A stretch of 6,665 nucleotides of DNA from Spirochaetales bacterium (GTDB taxonomy: Bacteria; Spirochaetota; Spirochaetia; DSM-27196; SLST01). A program made the position numbers and the translations under genes. Every line of letters starts with the position of its first letter. The stretch's first letter is position 1. This document shows, piece after piece, positions 5,038 to 6,665 of the stretch. The stretch is from the NCBI GenBank assembly GCA_028284845.1, contig JANQQY010000382.1:1-6665 (forward strand). The letters are read 5' to 3'. The notes beneath the pieces were generated by a model. The model ran no database searches, had not been told where the DNA came from, and saw only the letters and a program-made list of their open reading frames with translations.

Positions 5038-6665
5038 CTACTTCTCCGTGAGCGAGACTACGCCGGACCAGCTTGTCCTCGAATCAGCAGGTTCTTCAAG
5101 CAGACGCCTGCAGGCGTCGAGCATACGAGCCGCCGGGCGGTCAGCTTCGGCTATCTTCGCAAATGCCTTCTCCGCCTCGCCCATTCGATTGTTGTACCAG
5201 AACTGAAGCCCCTCTTCGTAGTCGTGAATGGCTTCTGCACGCACGTCGTAATCCTCTTGGAGCATCGGCTCAAAAACGGTCACCGGCTCACGACGACCGA
5301 CGACCTGAAGCCGCCCAAGCTCACGCGTTGGGAATGCGCCGTTCATCGCCCGTTGGGTGTTCTCTGAGATCATCAAGAAGGTCCCGAACTGCTTGTTTGC
5401 TCCCTCGAGTCTCGCCGCGAGATTCATTCCGTCGCCGAGCGCCGTGTAGTCGAATCGGCTCTCGCTGCCAAAGTTTCCAACCGACACGGTCGCTGTGTTT
5501 AACCCCATTCTCGTGAAGATGTCGCGACCCACACCGGGGATAGCGCCCTCCGTGGGTGCATCAGGAATCGGCTTGGCATACTCAGGTCGCAGTTCAATAA
5601 GCCGACGCTGGCAGGCGAGAGCAGCGCGGACACCTCGGACAGGATGATCTTCAACGTCAAGCGGCGCATTCCAGAAGGCAATGATCGCATCGCCTTCGAA
5701 CTTATCGATCGTTCCATTTTCGTCCTGGATGATGGTGACGAGCTCTGTGAGGTAGTGCGTGAGAAACTCCGACAGCTGCTCCGGACGAAGCCCTTCTGAG
5801 AGGGTCGTGAAGCCCTGAATGTCGGAGAAGAACATCGTGAGCTCTTTGCGCTCACCAGTCAGGGAGAGCCGATCCGGATTCTCAATAAGCTGATCAACGA
5901 GTGCGGGACTCACATAGGTTCCAAAGGCACCGGAGATGAATCGCTTCTCCGCACCCTCCGTGGCGTAGTTCGCGACGTTGGCGGAGGCGACCGCAACAAA
6001 GACGGCGATCATGGGCACAACCATCGGCACCCAGAAGTTGACGAGATACCCACCAATCGCAAGCCCAACAACACCCGCGAGAAAACCGATGATCAGGAGG
6101 ATCTCCGCAACGGTTCGCTCGGCATAGGTTGCAGCGTATGCGGCGCCAACGCAGAGAAGGAGGATGAGCACGACGGAGACCACCGGCGGGAGATCTCTCA
6201 GGAAATCTCCGGCGAGAAGATTGTCGAGCGCCGTTGCGTGAGCGGTGACTCCGGGCGCCCGCGGGTTGAGTGGCGTGGGCCGAAGGTCGAGCAGTCCGGC
6301 AGCACTCGGGCCGATCATGATGTGCTTTCCCTCGTAGTCGGCCGGATCGATCAACGGCTCTCCACCAAGCAGAAGGTTGTTGCCGGAGATGACGACGTCA
6401 AAGGCAGGAACAAACTCGTGGTAGGCGGGTACCGGGTCGCCGGTGTCAGGGTCACTCCGTTCCGGAGTCGTGTAGCGAAGGAGGAACCGCCCCTCATCGT
6501 CAACCGGGACGACGACATCACCGACCCGAATACGGCCTCGGCCAAGATCAATATCGATCTCCTCGTCGAGGCTTGCGGCCAGCGCAGCGAGGGCAAGGGT
6601 CGGCATCGGCTCACCCTGATGGGTGACCAAGAGCCGATATCGACGGAAGACGCCGTCGGCATCGT
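5038..6665 (-). CDS. CHASE2-domain membrane adenylate cyclase (class IIIb), C-terminal part
   Basis: Membrane signalling enzyme predicted to make cAMP from ATP. The frame is open to the right edge (first codons at 6663 read DADGVFRRYRLLV, classic CHASE2), so the N-terminus is missing and TTG 6630 is internal. In the 541 visible residues (Asp at 6663 = 1): extracytoplasmic CHASE2 sensor to about 155, with IGPSAAGLLDLRPTPLNP and HATALDNLLAGDFLRD; three membrane helices near 158-181, 183-208 and 210-231; then a short linker and the cyclase domain, about 270-465. Catalytic residues are complete: metal-binding D281 (FFSDIQGFT) and D325 (KFEGD), purine-contacting K321 and T407 (DYTALGD), and transition-state N414 and R418 (NLAARLEG). 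The Lys/Thr pair marks class IIIb and ATP as substrate. About ten extra residues (PIPDAPTEGAIPG) precede the RMGLNTA strand. The tail (YEEGLQFWYNNRMGEAEKAF to VVSLTEK) resembles a TPR-like helix pair common in these proteins. It converges on the glycosylase gene. Confidence 0.93.
   Translation of the reverse strand, partial: DADGVFRRYRLLVTHQGEPMPTLALAALAASLDEEIDIDLGRGRIRVGDVVVPVDDEGRFLLRYTTPERSDPDTGDPVPAYHEFVPAFDVVISGNNLLLGGEPLIDPADYEGKHIMIGPSAAGLLDLRPTPLNPRAPGVTAHATALDNLLAGDFLRDLPPVVSVVLILLLCVGAAYAATYAERTVAEILLIIGFLAGVVGLAIGGYLVNFWVPMVVPMIAVFVAVASANVANYATEGAEKRFISGAFGTYVSPALVDQLIENPDRLSLTGERKELTMFFSDIQGFTTLSEGLRPEQLSEFLTHYLTELVTIIQDENGTIDKFEGDAIIAFWNAPLDVEDHPVRGVRAALACQRRLIELRPEYAKPIPDAPTEGAIPGVGRDIFTRMGLNTATVSVGNFGSESRFDYTALGDGMNLAARLEGANKQFGTFLMISENTQRAMNGAFPTRELGRLQVVGRREPVTVFEPMLQEDYDVRAEAIHDYEEGLQFWYNNRMGEAEKAFAKIAEADRPAARMLDACRRLLEEPADSRTSWSGVVSLTEK
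5103..5118. repeat. Perfect 16-bp palindrome within the cyclase 3' end
   Basis: GACGCCTGCAGGCGTC equals its own reverse complement over all 16 bases, centred on a PstI-type CTGCAG. It lies in the cyclase coding region, encoding Asp-Ala-Cys-Arg-Arg in the C-terminal helix, about 65 bases from the cyclase stop. It has no spacer, so as RNA it would form only a tight hairpin. Function unknown, and coding-sequence coincidence is quite possible. Confidence 0.5.

Noticed and set aside
6628..6630. TTG at 6630 as start of the cyclase
   Set aside because: In-frame codons to its right (DADGVFRRYRL) are recognisable CHASE2 sequence, so the gene runs off the window.
1..6665. tRNA, rRNA, CRISPR, insertion sequence or phage features
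   Set aside because: No repeat arrays, cloverleaf-like sequence, transposase or terminal repeats were seen; nearly all sequence is covered by six well-supported genes.

Overview
The window looks like a stretch of ordinary bacterial chromosome. It is moderately GC-rich by eye, with genes packed tightly and no sign of mobile DNA, CRISPR, rRNA or tRNA. The aspartyl-tRNA synthetase is of the bacterial type and, from memory, resembles spirochaete versions. CHASE2-type cyclases and GPH-family sugar symporters are also common there. Spirochaetota is therefore my best guess, held at low confidence because no search was possible.

Layout: positions 1-929 (+) hold the C-terminal two thirds of a GPH-family (MelB-like) sugar:cation symporter, cut by the window edge. 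Positions 976-1323 (+) encode a small HIT/Hint nucleotide hydrolase. Positions 1355-3136 (+) encode aspS. One base after its stop comes a fold-type IV PLP aminotransferase, which most likely starts at a CTG (3138-4019, +). After a 73-base gap, 4093-5019 (+) encodes a divergent Fpg/Nei-family DNA glycosylase. On the opposite strand and converging on it (18 bases between stops), 5038-6665 (-) holds the C-terminal part of a membrane-bound CHASE2 adenylate cyclase, cut by the right edge.

The five plus-strand genes have gaps of 46, 31, 1 and 73 bases and could be read as one transcript, although their functions (sugar uptake, nucleotide hydrolysis, translation, amino-acid metabolism, DNA repair) do not form a pathway. 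The tight pair is aspS and the aminotransferase, where a strong Shine-Dalgarno sequence lies inside the last codons of aspS. The cyclase is a separate signalling unit: an extracytoplasmic CHASE2 sensor, three membrane helices and a class IIIb catalytic domain with its catalytic residues intact.

I did not find a new multi-gene system. The points worth a second look are small: the probable CTG start, the H34 signature suggesting a non-discriminating AspRS, a Tyr in place of the first His of the HIT triad, the altered zinc-finger and probe residues with a C-terminal extension in the glycosylase, and a perfect 16-base palindrome near the convergent gene ends.
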